Source of the DNA: Clostridiales bacterium
GTDB taxonomy: Bacteria; Bacillota; Clostridia; Oscillospirales; Oscillospiraceae
Reading direction: 5' to 3'
Length of the DNA: 39,828 nucleotides
NCBI GenBank assembly: GCA_004556205.1
Contig: SFIL01000005.1
Location: 1-39,828 of the forward strand
Below, piece by piece: positions 17,107 to 24,896 of this stretch. Position 1 is the first letter of the stretch. Every line of letters begins with the position of its first letter. A program made the translations under genes and the position numbers. Under the pieces are notes generated by a model, which saw only the letters and a list, made by a program, of their open reading frames with translations, did no database searches and was not told the DNA's origin.

Positions 17107-18039
17107 TTACAATTTCTCCGCAACGCGAAGCTTTGCGCTTCTTGCGCGGGGATTTTCCTCTAACTCACGCGCGTTTGATACGATTGGCTTACGCGTGATG
17201 ATGCGAATGAGCGGCTTTTTGCCACAGACACAGACAGGGAATTCGGGCGGGCAGGTGCAGCCGCGAGCAGCAAGCTGCATCTCGTTCTTCACGATGCGGT
17301 CTTCGAGAGAATGAAAGGTAATGACCGCGAGCCGTCCACGCGGCGCAAGGCGCGAAAAAGCAGCACGCATCAGCTTGCTCACCGCGCCCAGTTCGTCGTT
17401 AACCGCAATGCGGATCGCCTGAAAGCTCCGCTTGGCAGGGTGCTGCTTTTCACGCAGTGCCTGCGGCGGCATTGCCGAGCGGATCACCTCGACCAGCTCG
17501 AGCGTCGTGCGGAGGGGCGCTTTTTCGCGCCTGCGCACGATAGCAGCGGCAATTTGCGGGGCGTAACGCTCCTCGCCGTATTCATAGAGGATGCGGCGCA
17601 GCTCCTCCTGCTGCCAGGTATTCACAATTTCCCCTGCCGTCAACTTATCGTCGCGGTTCATACGCATATCGAGCGGTGCGTCTGCCATATAGGAAAAACC
17701 GCGCTGCGCGTCATCAAGCTGCGGCGAGGAAACACCGAGATCAAAGAGCATACCGTCCACAGTGGAAATACCAAGCGCATCCAAAATGCTTGTAAGCTCG
17801 GAAAAATTGGAATGGACGGTCGTCACACGCGCTGCAAAGGGTGCAAGGCGTTTTTTTGCCGCCTCGAGCGCAACGGTGTCTCTGTCGATACCGATCAGTC
17901 GCCCCGTCGTGAGGCGGCGGGCAATTTCATAAGAATGTCCCGCACCGCCGAGCGTCCCGTCAAGGTAGATACCCTCGGGACGGATTTGCAGCGCATCAAT
18001 GCACTCGTCCAAAAGGACGGATTTATGGCTGAATTCCAT
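17107..18039 (-). CDS. rsmH: 16S rRNA (cytosine-1402-N4) methyltransferase
   Basis: RsmH (MraW) methylates N4 of C1402 in the decoding centre of 16S rRNA. The 310-residue protein has SAM motif DGTLGGAGHS (about residues 27-36), the block FDLGVSSPQLDDAQRGFSY and the C-terminal cysteine segment PEFPVCVCGKKPL. The ATG overlaps the mraZ stop by one base (TGATG), so translation is coupled. It is second in the dcw cluster, as usual. Confidence 0.97.
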   Translation of the reverse strand: MEFSHKSVLLDECIDALQIRPEGIYLDGTLGGAGHSYEIARRLTTGRLIGIDRDTVALEAAKKRLAPFAARVTTVHSNFSELTSILDALGISTVDGMLFDLGVSSPQLDDAQRGFSYMADAPLDMRMNRDDKLTAGEIVNTWQQEELRRILYEYGEERYAPQIAAAIVRRREKAPLRTTLELVEVIRSAMPPQALREKQHPAKRSFQAIRIAVNDELGAVSKLMRAAFSRLAPRGRLAVITFHSLEDRIVKNEMQLAARGCTCPPEFPVCVCGKKPLIRIITRKPIVSNARELEENPRARSAKLRVAEKL

Positions 18040-18455
18040 CAGAAGCCCAACTCTTCCATCGCAGCGGCAAGCGCCTCAGGCGTAAGGTACTGCTCCTCCT
18101 CCGCCGCATAACGCTCCGCTGACCATATTTCGGCGCGTCCTGCCTGTCCGATGAACACGGCTTCCTGCGTAATGCCTGCGTATTCGCGGAAAGACTCGGG
18201 CAGGAGGAAACGCCCCTGCTTGTCCGGCTCGCATTTAACAACATTTGCAAAAAATACGCGCATACTCCGTGCCTTGGACATCGGAAGCTCATTGAAGCGG
18301 TCAAGCACACGCTGCCATTCCTGCTCGGGATAGACCGCAAGGCAGCCGTCGGGCGCTTTGGCGATATAGAACGACGCACCTAATTCGTCGCGCAGCTTTG
18401 AGGGAACGAACAGTCTTCCCTTTGCGTCAAGCGTATGCCTGTATTGACCGTACAT
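18039..18455 (-). CDS. mraZ: Transcriptional regulator MraZ
   Basis: MraZ is a DNA-binding protein with two swapped-hairpin AbrB-like domains that forms a ring oligomer and represses its own dcw promoter in bacteria where it was studied. The 138-residue protein shows both halves of the fold (HTLDAKGRLFVPSKLRDELG, then DKQGRFLLPESFREYAGI). It is first in the cluster. Short TGGAG/TGAG-type direct repeats precede it and fit autoregulation. The ribosome site AGGTGAGGG lies within the last of these repeats. Confidence 0.97.
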   Translation of the reverse strand: MYGQYRHTLDAKGRLFVPSKLRDELGASFYIAKAPDGCLAVYPEQEWQRVLDRFNELPMSKARSMRVFFANVVKCEPDKQGRFLLPESFREYAGITQEAVFIGQAGRAEIWSAERYAAEEEQYLTPEALAAAMEELGF

Positions 18456-18459
18456 TTTC

Positions 18460-18505
18460 CCTCACCTCGCTCCATTTTGCTCATTTTTCTTCCATTTCGC
18501 TCCAC
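18460..18505 (-). promoter_or_regulatory. Putative MraZ operator (direct repeats) over the mraZ leader
   Basis: Five words of the type TGGAGCGAA, TGGAAGAAA, TGAGCAAA, TGGAGCGAG and TGAGGGAAA begin at 18504, 18494, 18483, 18474 and 18464, i.e. 9-11 bases apart or about one helical turn. MraZ is known to bind tandem short G-rich repeats upstream of its own gene. The exact motif in this lineage is inference. Confidence 0.55.
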
Positions 18506-18513
18506 ATGCTACC

Positions 18514-18542
18514 AGTATACTATCCCCGAGCGGAAAATGCAA
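18514..18542 (-). promoter_or_regulatory. mraZ (dcw) sigma-A promoter
   Basis: On the minus strand TTGCAT (18537-18542) and TATACT (18514-18519) are 17 bases apart. The repeats at 18460-18505 begin right after the -10 element. Confidence 0.7.
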
Positions 18543-18612
18543 TCACTTTTTCACACTCCGACGCATTATTTTTTGTTTTTTTCCTTGTTTTTTCGGCGCA
18601 AAATCGAATTTT

Positions 18613-18626
18613 CGAACAAATGTTTC
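18613..18626. promoter_or_regulatory. Putative LexA (DinR/Cheo) box upstream of mraZ
   Basis: CGAACAAATGTTTC matches the Gram-positive LexA consensus CGAACRNRYGTTYC at every position. On the minus strand it lies just after a weak promoter-like pair TTCCAA / TAATAT (-10 at 18630-18635, 17-base spacer), where a repressor would cover the transcription start. The main mraZ promoter lies about 70 bases further downstream. No gene other than mraZ could be served. Confidence 0.5.
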
Positions 18627-18666
18627 ACAATATTATGTCTACCTTCCAAATCTTGGAACAGACATA

Positions 18667-18846
18667 TAATACTGATTCTTGATTGAGAAACTCTGAATCA
18701 ATCTGCAAGAGTAAGCGGCGGGAGATTTTGTCGCAAATTGAGCTTGGAAAACCGCAGGAATACTTTTTGTATTGCAAGGTTTTCGAACCGAAAAGTTGCG
18801 GCAAAAGATCCGCTGAGCGCCGCCGCTGATTCGTTCGGAATTTCCC
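18667..18846 (+). repeat. Long palindromic intergenic repeat, copy B
   Basis: The core (18685-18846, 162 bases) is the second copy of the element at 13887-14048, in the same orientation. It shares the outer arms, the GCGGCGG / CCGCCGC inner arms and the central hairpin around TACTTTTTGTATTGCAAGG. The 18-base word at 18667-18684 directly abuts the core. The same word, inverted, lies at 14082-14099. The element sits between the mraZ promoter region and the terminator of the ABC export operon. Confidence 0.8.
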
Positions 18847-18882
18847 AATAAAAAGCGCTCTCCCGCTGTGGGAGAGCGCTTT
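18847..18882 (-). terminator. Terminator of the ABC export operon
   Basis: A perfect 13-bp stem (18852-18864 with 18870-18882) with a 5-base loop runs into TTTTTATT on the minus strand, 30 bases after the permease stop. Confidence 0.88.
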
Positions 18883-18912
18883 CGGTATTAGGGAACCTTA
18901 AAATGATAGGGA

Positions 18913-20169
18913 TTATTCTCTGCGCAGCGCTTCGATGGGATTCAGCTTTGAGGCCTTGATTGCAGGCACTAAGCCGAAGATCAGTCCGATCAGGATCGAG
19001 AAAATCGCAGCCGCAAGGATTGCAGGGACGCTGAGCGCGGACGGCGTATCCATAAAGCGGGAGATCAACTCGGACAGACCGATGCCGCCCAAGACACCGA
19101 GCAATCCGCCGATGCCTGTCAGCACCGCCGCCTCGGTCAAGAACTGCGACAGAATTCTGCGCCGCTTTGCGCCGATCGCTTTTTTCAGACCGATCTCATG
19201 TGTGCGCTCCGTCACGCTCACAAGCATGATGTTCATGACGCCGATACCACCGACGAGCAGGGAGATACCTGCAATCCAAATGAGCTGGTTATTCGTCGAT
19301 TTGCTCATCTCCTGCAGTTGCTCTGCCCGCTTGAGCAGGTCATCATTGCGATAAGAGAAGCCGTTCTTCGCCGTTTCCTCCGCGATCTGATGCGTATTGA
19401 GGTAATCCGCAACGGATTTGCCCGCGACGGTAATCTCATCGGTCGAGGCGGCACGGACGGCAACATTCTGCGGTTCATCGAAGCGGTAGACCACGGGCCA
19501 TACGCTCTCGGGCAGGAAGACAGCGCCCTGTCCCGTCTCCGCGTACATCTGATAGTCCTCGACGGAGTTAATTACGGGACGGAATGCACTGCTGCGCGCG
19601 GCAACGCCGACGACTGTAAACGGCTCTTTGGCAATCTCGATGGTCTTGCCAACCGGGTCATCGCTGCCGAAAAGCGTCTTTGCCGCCGTCTCGTCTAAAA
19701 TCGCAACCTTCCGCACACCTTCAAAATCGTGTGCGGTAAAGCCTCTGCCCTGCCGTATGCGGTAATCATTGACGGAAAAATAGCTGGCGTCGATACCACA
19801 TACGCTGCCGTTGAACGCCTTGTTTAGATAATAAACACTCTCGGCATACTCTCGGCGGCGGTAGAGAGAGATTTCTTTTACGCCGTTGAGCTTGCGCAGC
19901 TCCTCGCGCGCCTCTTCGCCGATAACACGCACACCCGCAGGATTTTGGTTGTACATCATGTCATATTGCATATCGTTTTGGTAAAGCTGCACCGTCACGA
20001 CATTATTGCCTGCGCCGATCAGGTTTTCCTTGATCTGCTCATTCGTGCCTTTGATGCCCGAGATAATGGTGATGATGGAGGCAATGCCGATAATGATGCC
20101 GAGCATCGTCAGGAAGGAGCGCATCTTGTGCGCAAAGACGCTTTGCAGCGCCTGTGAAATACTTTCAAA
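18913..20169 (-). CDS. MacB/FtsX-type ABC transporter permease
   Basis: This is a 418-residue inner-membrane permease of a MacAB-like exporter. The topology is typical. One membrane helix lies near the N-terminus (about residues 17-39, SFLTMLGIIIGIASI). An extracellular MacB core domain (about 40-280) and three C-terminal helices follow. The family stretches GGIGVMNIMLVSVTERTHEIGL and the C-terminal KLNPIEALR end are present. The start is a GTG at 20169 with GGGAGG 8 bases upstream; a TTG eight codons earlier is poorer. It is the last gene of the operon adaptor-ATPase-adaptor-permease. The substrate is unknown; relatives export peptides, lipids or drugs. Confidence 0.92.
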   Translation of the reverse strand, partial: FESISQALQSVFAHKMRSFLTMLGIIIGIASIITIISGIKGTNEQIKENLIGAGNNVVTVQLYQNDMQYDMMYNQNPAGVRVIGEEAREELRKLNGVKEISLYRRREYAESVYYLNKAFNGSVCGIDASYFSVNDYRIRQGRGFTAHDFEGVRKVAILDETAAKTLFGSDDPVGKTIEIAKEPFTVVGVAARSSAFRPVINSVEDYQMYAETGQGAVFLPESVWPVVYRFDEPQNVAVRAASTDEITVAGKSVADYLNTHQIAEETAKNGFSYRNDDLLKRAEQLQEMSKSTNNQLIWIAGISLLVGGIGVMNIMLVSVTERTHEIGLKKAIGAKRRRILSQFLTEAAVLTGIGGLLGVLGGIGLSELISRFMDTPSALSVPAILAAAIFSILIGLIFGLVPAIKASKLNPIEALRRE

Positions 20170-20189
20170 CACAGCAGCTTCCTCCCTTC

Positions 20190-21860
20190 TCAATAGACCA
20201 CGCCATAGTCAAAGTAGCCATAGTCCTCCTCACCCTCGACGGTTTCCGCGCCAACCTTGACCTCCTTGCCATAGGGGAAGGCAATGTAGTCCTCGTCGGT
20301 CAAGTCGCCGTAGACGGCAGTATATCCCCAGTAGACAGCACCCGTGCGAACCTCGCATTTTTCGAGCTTGCCGTCTGCACCGCGCTTATAGACATAGGAA
20401 CGGCCGTCCTCCGTACGGATATACATATTTTCCAAATAAATCGCGTTCTCATCCGCTGTGCCGCCGCGGAAGGTCACGCCGACATACTCGCCTTCGCGCA
20501 GATTCGCATCCGCCGGTACGGCGACCGTCGCCATGTAGCGGGAGACATTAGGATTTCCGCCGAAATAGTAGCCGCTGCTCGTCGGGGTATCGGAGACAGC
20601 TTCAATCGTTCCGGCGATCTCCATGCCATAATTCTCCCATGACATAACCGTCACCTCGGAGCCGATAGGATAGGCTTCCAGCTCAAATTCTCCGATGGGA
20701 ACCTGCACATTATAGCAGCCGCCGCCGGAAACGGTCAGCATCGGCGTCCCCTCTGTCAAAGCAGTTTCCGCATCGACAAGACGCGTGACCGTGCCGTCAA
20801 CCTTTGCATAGACGATACCGTTTTCTACCTCGTCCTTCATGCGCTCATAATCGACCTTTGCCATGCGATACTGCACATCCAAATCACGGATCTCCTTCTG
20901 CTTTTCGGCACGCATCTGTGCAATTTCCGCCGCAGTGTAGCCCGAGCTGTCATCGACCCACTCCGTGGAGGGGCTTGTCGGCTCCTCCTTGCCGTCGTCG
21001 GAATCCGGTGCGTCGTTCGGAACAAAGAAAGCGTAACGCAGGGTGCGAACGGTATCAGGCGCTGTCGGTTCCTCTGTCGGCGTCTGCGTTGGTTCCTCCG
21101 TTGGCATTTGCGTTGTTTCCTCCGCAGGCGCTTCGGACGGCTCCTGCTTAGGTGCTTCGGACGGCTCTTCTGCCGGTGTCTCCGCATATTCCGCCGTGAT
21201 ATGCAGCCCCCAACGGTTCAAAAGCTCGCCTTTGAGCGCATTCTGTTCGCGCACCTCGAAAGCAACCCAGATCTCCTTCTCATTCTCGGTGAGCATCTTT
21301 TCGATGAATGCGTCGTCATAAGTCAGCCCGTCCGACCACAGCCAGCGGTAAGGCAGCTCCTCCGTGCCGTCACCGCCCATGAAATAGGGCAGGCTGTCAA
21401 CCGGCTCGAGCGGCGCGGTAGACGGCTCAGTGGGCGGCTGGGTGGGAGGGGGAGGGCTGTAGGGCTTCATCGAGTTGATGTGCGTCAATTCCTTCTTGGC
21501 ATTTTGCAAATTCAGCTCCGCCTGTTGGACATTGAGTCTCTGTCTCTCAAGCTGAATGTCGGAAAGCGTCGTATCATAGCTTAAAAGCGGATCGCCTTTC
21601 TTGACTGTCTGCCCTTCGGAAACGAAAATCTGCGTAACTGTCTGCGTGCTTGACGAATAGACAGATTGCAGATTATCCGCTGTCACCCTGCCGTCATACT
21701 GCACGGAATCGTCAAAATAGCCCATCACATGATTCATAAGCGGGACGACCTTCACGGGGTCAGTCTTATTGCCGAAATACCACAGCGAGCCGACCAAAAT
21801 TGCGACCGCCGTTACCGTGCAGACAGCGGAAATGACAGCAATCTTCACGCCTTTACGCAT
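20190..21860 (-). CDS. HlyD/RND-type adaptor with an inserted domain
   Basis: This is the second membrane-fusion (adaptor) protein of the operon, 556 residues from the ATG at 21860. It has an N-terminal membrane anchor (8-29), a lipoyl/biotinyl half-motif (VSEGQTVKKGDPLL) and a helix (98-128). The second helix (about 307-345) and second lipoyl half then follow after a long interruption. The interruption (131-305) replaces the tip of the helical hairpin. It contains a Pro-rich segment, a possible folded unit (about 155-225 and 270-282) and a Glu/Pro/Thr-rich stretch with EPTQTPTEEP-like repeats. A beta-barrel region and an acidic Tyr-rich tail end the protein. The start overlaps the ATPase gene by 8 bases. 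The adaptor role is well supported; the insert is of unknown function. Confidence 0.85.
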   Translation of the reverse strand: MRKGVKIAVISAVCTVTAVAILVGSLWYFGNKTDPVKVVPLMNHVMGYFDDSVQYDGRVTADNLQSVYSSSTQTVTQIFVSEGQTVKKGDPLLSYDTTLSDIQLERQRLNVQQAELNLQNAKKELTHINSMKPYSPPPPTQPPTEPSTAPLEPVDSLPYFMGGDGTEELPYRWLWSDGLTYDDAFIEKMLTENEKEIWVAFEVREQNALKGELLNRWGLHITAEYAETPAEEPSEAPKQEPSEAPAEETTQMPTEEPTQTPTEEPTAPDTVRTLRYAFFVPNDAPDSDDGKEEPTSPSTEWVDDSSGYTAAEIAQMRAEKQKEIRDLDVQYRMAKVDYERMKDEVENGIVYAKVDGTVTRLVDAETALTEGTPMLTVSGGGCYNVQVPIGEFELEAYPIGSEVTVMSWENYGMEIAGTIEAVSDTPTSSGYYFGGNPNVSRYMATVAVPADANLREGEYVGVTFRGGTADENAIYLENMYIRTEDGRSYVYKRGADGKLEKCEVRTGAVYWGYTAVYGDLTDEDYIAFPYGKEVKVGAETVEGEEDYGYFDYGVVY

Positions 21861-22545
21861 CCTGCTCACCTTCCCTTCTGCCGTCCGTGAGGACGCCGTC
21901 GCGGATATAGCTGATGCGCTTCGCGCGATTGGCGATCTCCTGCTCGTGCGTGATCATGATAATCGTCGTGCCGTCCGCATTCAGCTTATCGAAAATATCC
22001 ATAATCTGATTGCCGGAGGCGGTATCGAGCGCACCCGTCGGCTCGTCCGCAAGCAGCAGCTTTGGCTTCCCGACGATGGCGCGGGCGATAGCGACGCGTT
22101 GACACTGACCGCCCGAAAGCTGATTCGGCTTAAAATTCAGACGCTCGCCAAGTCCCATCGTTTTCAGCGCCTCGATTGCCCGCTCGCGGCGCTCCTTTTT
22201 GGGAACACCCGCATACATCAGCGGCAGGGCAACATTATCCACCGCGTTCAGCTTGGGCAGCAGATAAAAGCTCTGAAACACAAAGCCGAGCGTATGGTTG
22301 CGCACCTCGGCGAGGCGGTTGCTGCCGACGCCGAGGAGGTTTTCTCCGTCGAGGAAATAGTCACCCGAGGTCGGCACGTCAAGGCAGCCGATCATATTCA
22401 TCAGCGTTGTCTTACCCGAGCCGGACGGTCCCATGATTGCAAGATAATCCCCCTCCTCGACAGTGAGGCAAATATCCTTCAGCACGCGGACTGTCTCCTT
22501 GCCTTGCGGGTAATCCTTGCAGAGATCCTTCATCTCAACCAGCAT
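21853..22545 (-). CDS. MacB/LolD-type ABC transporter ATPase
   Basis: This is the cytoplasmic nucleotide-binding subunit of the exporter, 230 residues. Walker A is GPSGSGKT (39-46), the signature is LSGGQCQRVAIARA, Walker B is LLLADEPTGALD and the switch histidine is in MITHEQ. The family (MacB, LolD, YknY-like) powers mechanotransmission permeases with one large outer domain. The gene overlaps the lipoprotein adaptor upstream by 11 bases and the second adaptor downstream by 8 bases. Confidence 0.95.
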   Translation of the reverse strand: MLVEMKDLCKDYPQGKETVRVLKDICLTVEEGDYLAIMGPSGSGKTTLMNMIGCLDVPTSGDYFLDGENLLGVGSNRLAEVRNHTLGFVFQSFYLLPKLNAVDNVALPLMYAGVPKKERRERAIEALKTMGLGERLNFKPNQLSGGQCQRVAIARAIVGKPKLLLADEPTGALDTASGNQIMDIFDKLNADGTTIIMITHEQEIANRAKRISYIRDGVLTDGRREGEQDA

Positions 22546-23875
22546 TTGTCATTCCTCCGCTGATATCGTCCGTTCCCTCAGGGAACACCTCAAAAGCATC
22601 TCCGTTGATTTCGCCCTCATCGCCGACGAAATCGCTGTAAGCATCACCGCCGAGTTCGCCCTCTTCTCCGACGAAATTATTGTAATCGTCGCCGCCGTCA
22701 ATCGGCTCATCGGGCGTAGATGGCTCGGGCATAGTATCCGTCACCGGTGCGCCCTCCTGAATGCTCTCATCGGGGAAGGCGATACGGTCATCCGCAGTCA
22801 AGCCCTCGGTAATTACATAGCAGTAAAGCATCTCGTCAAACGCGCCGACGGTAACAGCGCGCTTTTCGATCTCATCGTCCGCATTTGCCGCCCAGACATA
22901 GTAGCCCTCTTCCTCTGAGCCGAGGACATAGTCGGCGTAAAGCGAAACGCCCTCAGGCTGTTCCGTCTGTCCGTTGTTCGCCTCGATGAAGACGTGCTGC
23001 CCGAGGAGCAGACCGTCTACGGTGTCAAGCTCGACATAGAACGGGTAGCTGCTCGTAGAGGTCATTTCATCCGAAGCACCAAAGCCGTAGTACATCCCGT
23101 CATTATTGTTTTCCTCGGGCGCGGTGTCGATCTGCGTGATCATGCCCGTCCAAGTCTGCGTCTCATCGGCGCGAGAACGGATGAGCACCGCCTGTCCGAC
23201 ATAAAACTCGCTCAGGTTCAGCTCATTGACCTTGCCCTTCACACGGTAAGCACCGTCTTGAATCATGGTGATGTACGGAAGCGGCTGGCCTGTCATCTCG
23301 TCGTAGCCGCCGTTTTCATTGATTGCCTTGATCTTGCCGTCAATCGGCGCGGTAATTGCACCGTCTCCTGCGTTCGCCTGTAAGCTCTCCAACTCGCGCT
23401 CCTTGACGGTAATATTATACTCCGCTTCCTTTTTGTCCGTCTCTAAAGACTGGATTCGGACAGTATAAGAGAGCTTTTCAGACTCCGGCGCATTTTTCTT
23501 TTCCTTTTCAAGCTGAGCAATCTGCTCGCCGAAGTCCTTGACGGAATTCTTTATCTGCTCGATCTCCAGCTTTGCCTTGTCTATGGTAAGCCGAATTTCA
23601 TCGGTATCATAGACAAACAGGACATCGCCCGCCGAGACGCTTTGCCCGACCTCGACCTTTAATTCCGCAACCTTACGGTTCTCGTCCTTCTCGACCTTGA
23701 CCTCGTTCTGCGCGACAACAACACCAGCGCAGGCGTTGTCGGCGCCCATCGTGCCGTAGCCCATGATCTGTGAAACAGGCTGGACATACACGGCAGGCAG
23801 CTTATTCCCGCAACCGGTCAGTCCGCCGAACAAAAGCGCCAGCGACATTGCACCGACGATCAGACGTTTTTTCAT
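22535..23875 (-). CDS. HlyD/RND-type adaptor lipoprotein
   Basis: This is the first gene of the export operon, 446 residues from the ATG at 23875 (GGAGG upstream). The N-terminus is a lipoprotein signal with lipobox LTGC (Cys22), so the protein should be lipid-anchored outside the membrane. Two lipoyl half-motifs flank a coiled-coil hairpin (about 100-175, Lys/Glu-rich), and a beta-barrel region follows. The last 53 residues hold three tandem 15-residue acidic repeats of the type GGDxYxxFVGxEGE. It is unlike the second adaptor in sequence apart from the general fold and a shared IMGY/VMGY segment near the start of the mature part. Its stop lies inside the ATPase gene. Confidence 0.87.
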   Translation of the reverse strand: MKKRLIVGAMSLALLFGGLTGCGNKLPAVYVQPVSQIMGYGTMGADNACAGVVVAQNEVKVEKDENRKVAELKVEVGQSVSAGDVLFVYDTDEIRLTIDKAKLEIEQIKNSVKDFGEQIAQLEKEKKNAPESEKLSYTVRIQSLETDKKEAEYNITVKERELESLQANAGDGAITAPIDGKIKAINENGGYDEMTGQPLPYITMIQDGAYRVKGKVNELNLSEFYVGQAVLIRSRADETQTWTGMITQIDTAPEENNNDGMYYGFGASDEMTSTSSYPFYVELDTVDGLLLGQHVFIEANNGQTEQPEGVSLYADYVLGSEEEGYYVWAANADDEIEKRAVTVGAFDEMLYCYVITEGLTADDRIAFPDESIQEGAPVTDTMPEPSTPDEPIDGGDDYNNFVGEEGELGGDAYSDFVGDEGEINGDAFEVFPEGTDDISGGMTNAG

Positions 23876-23965
23876 GCAATTACCTCCGTTGTTGATCAAT
23901 TTATCTTTCAAAAAGACGAAATCTTTGTCTCCGTGTTCCCTGCAAAACGCGATTTCTTAAAAAAG

Positions 23966-24787
23966 TTATTCCATAATCACCGCAAGCGCCGCCTCGATAG
24001 CGGTCGTGTCCAGCTCCTCCGCTCTGCCCGTGTCGCACTTTTCCGCGACAGAGGGGTCAATGGGAAGCTGCGCCAGCACGGGCAGATGATACTCTGCCGC
24101 GACCTCCGCGAGATGGCTCTTGCCGAACAGCTCATGCCGCTTTCCGCAGTCGGGGCAGCGGAAATAGCTGTAATTCTCGACAATGCCGAGGGTGGGAACC
24201 TTCATCATATTCGCCATGCGGACCGCCTTGCCGACGATCATCGACACCAGCTCCTGCGGCGAGGTAACAATGATCACGCCGTCAATAGGCAGGGACTGGA
24301 ACACCGTCAGCGGCACGTCGCCCGTCCCTGGAGGCATATCGACAAACATATAGTCCACATCCTCCCAAAACACATCCGTCCAAAACTGCTTGACCGCGCC
24401 CGCAATGATGGGTCCGCGCCAAAGCACGGGATCTTCCTCGTTGTCGAGCAGGAGATTGATGGACATAATCTGAATGCCCGTCCTGCTGACGGCGGGATAG
24501 ATGCCCTCCTCGCTGGCACCCGCGCATTCGCACACACCGAATGCCTTCGGCACGGAGGGTCCCGTAATATCCGCGTCCAAGATGGCAGTACGCTTACCCG
24601 CCCGTTGCATTGCCGTTGCCAGCATGGCGGTGACGGTGCTTTTGCCGACGCCGCCCTTGCCCGAGACAACCGCGATCACCTTTTTCACCTTGGATTTATC
24701 GTTCAGCTTGGCAAGCAAGCTCTCCTGTGTCCGCTCCCCGCAGCTCTCGCCGCAGGAGGAGCAATTTCCGCTGCACTGTTCACTCAT
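23966..24787 (-). CDS. Mrp/NBP35-family Fe-S cluster carrier ATPase
   Basis: This is a 273-residue cytosolic P-loop NTPase that carries or inserts Fe-S clusters. The deviant Walker A is SGKGGVGKS (about residues 42-50). The Mrp segments ILDADITGPSVPKAFG and DMPPGTGDVPL follow. The CxxC pair that binds a bridging cluster at the dimer interface is in RCPDCGKRHELFG. An additional N-terminal cluster of four cysteines (positions 5, 9, 12 and 16) resembles the N-terminal ferredoxin-like site of Nbp35. The ATG at 24787 has AAGGAG 10 bases upstream. It is the last gene of the alaS-led run, and the ABC operon begins 90 bases later. Confidence 0.92.
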   Translation of the reverse strand: MSEQCSGNCSSCGESCGERTQESLLAKLNDKSKVKKVIAVVSGKGGVGKSTVTAMLATAMQRAGKRTAILDADITGPSVPKAFGVCECAGASEEGIYPAVSRTGIQIMSINLLLDNEEDPVLWRGPIIAGAVKQFWTDVFWEDVDYMFVDMPPGTGDVPLTVFQSLPIDGVIIVTSPQELVSMIVGKAVRMANMMKVPTLGIVENYSYFRCPDCGKRHELFGKSHLAEVAAEYHLPVLAQLPIDPSVAEKCDTGRAEELDTTAIEAALAVIME

Positions 24788-24812
24788 GATGTTGTTACTC
24801 CTTCCGATCTTT

Positions 24813-24835
24813 GGCAGCGCATTCTTCGCGCTGCC
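24813..24835 (-). other. Hairpin in the leader of the mrp gene
   Basis: A perfect 8-bp GC-rich stem (GGCAGCGC with GCGCTGCC) closes a 7-base loop, about 25 bases before the mrp ATG. There is no T-tract on either strand, so it is an mRNA structure of unknown role. Confidence 0.45.
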
Positions 24836-24896
24836 GTCATGATAATTGCCGTTTGCAGCATAGTTGTATCCAACCGATGCCAAAACGTAAAAATTT

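Noticed and set aside
23915..23932. Possible terminator between mrp and the ABC operon
   Set aside because: The stem is only 5 A/T-rich pairs (AAAGA/TCTTT) and too weak to claim.
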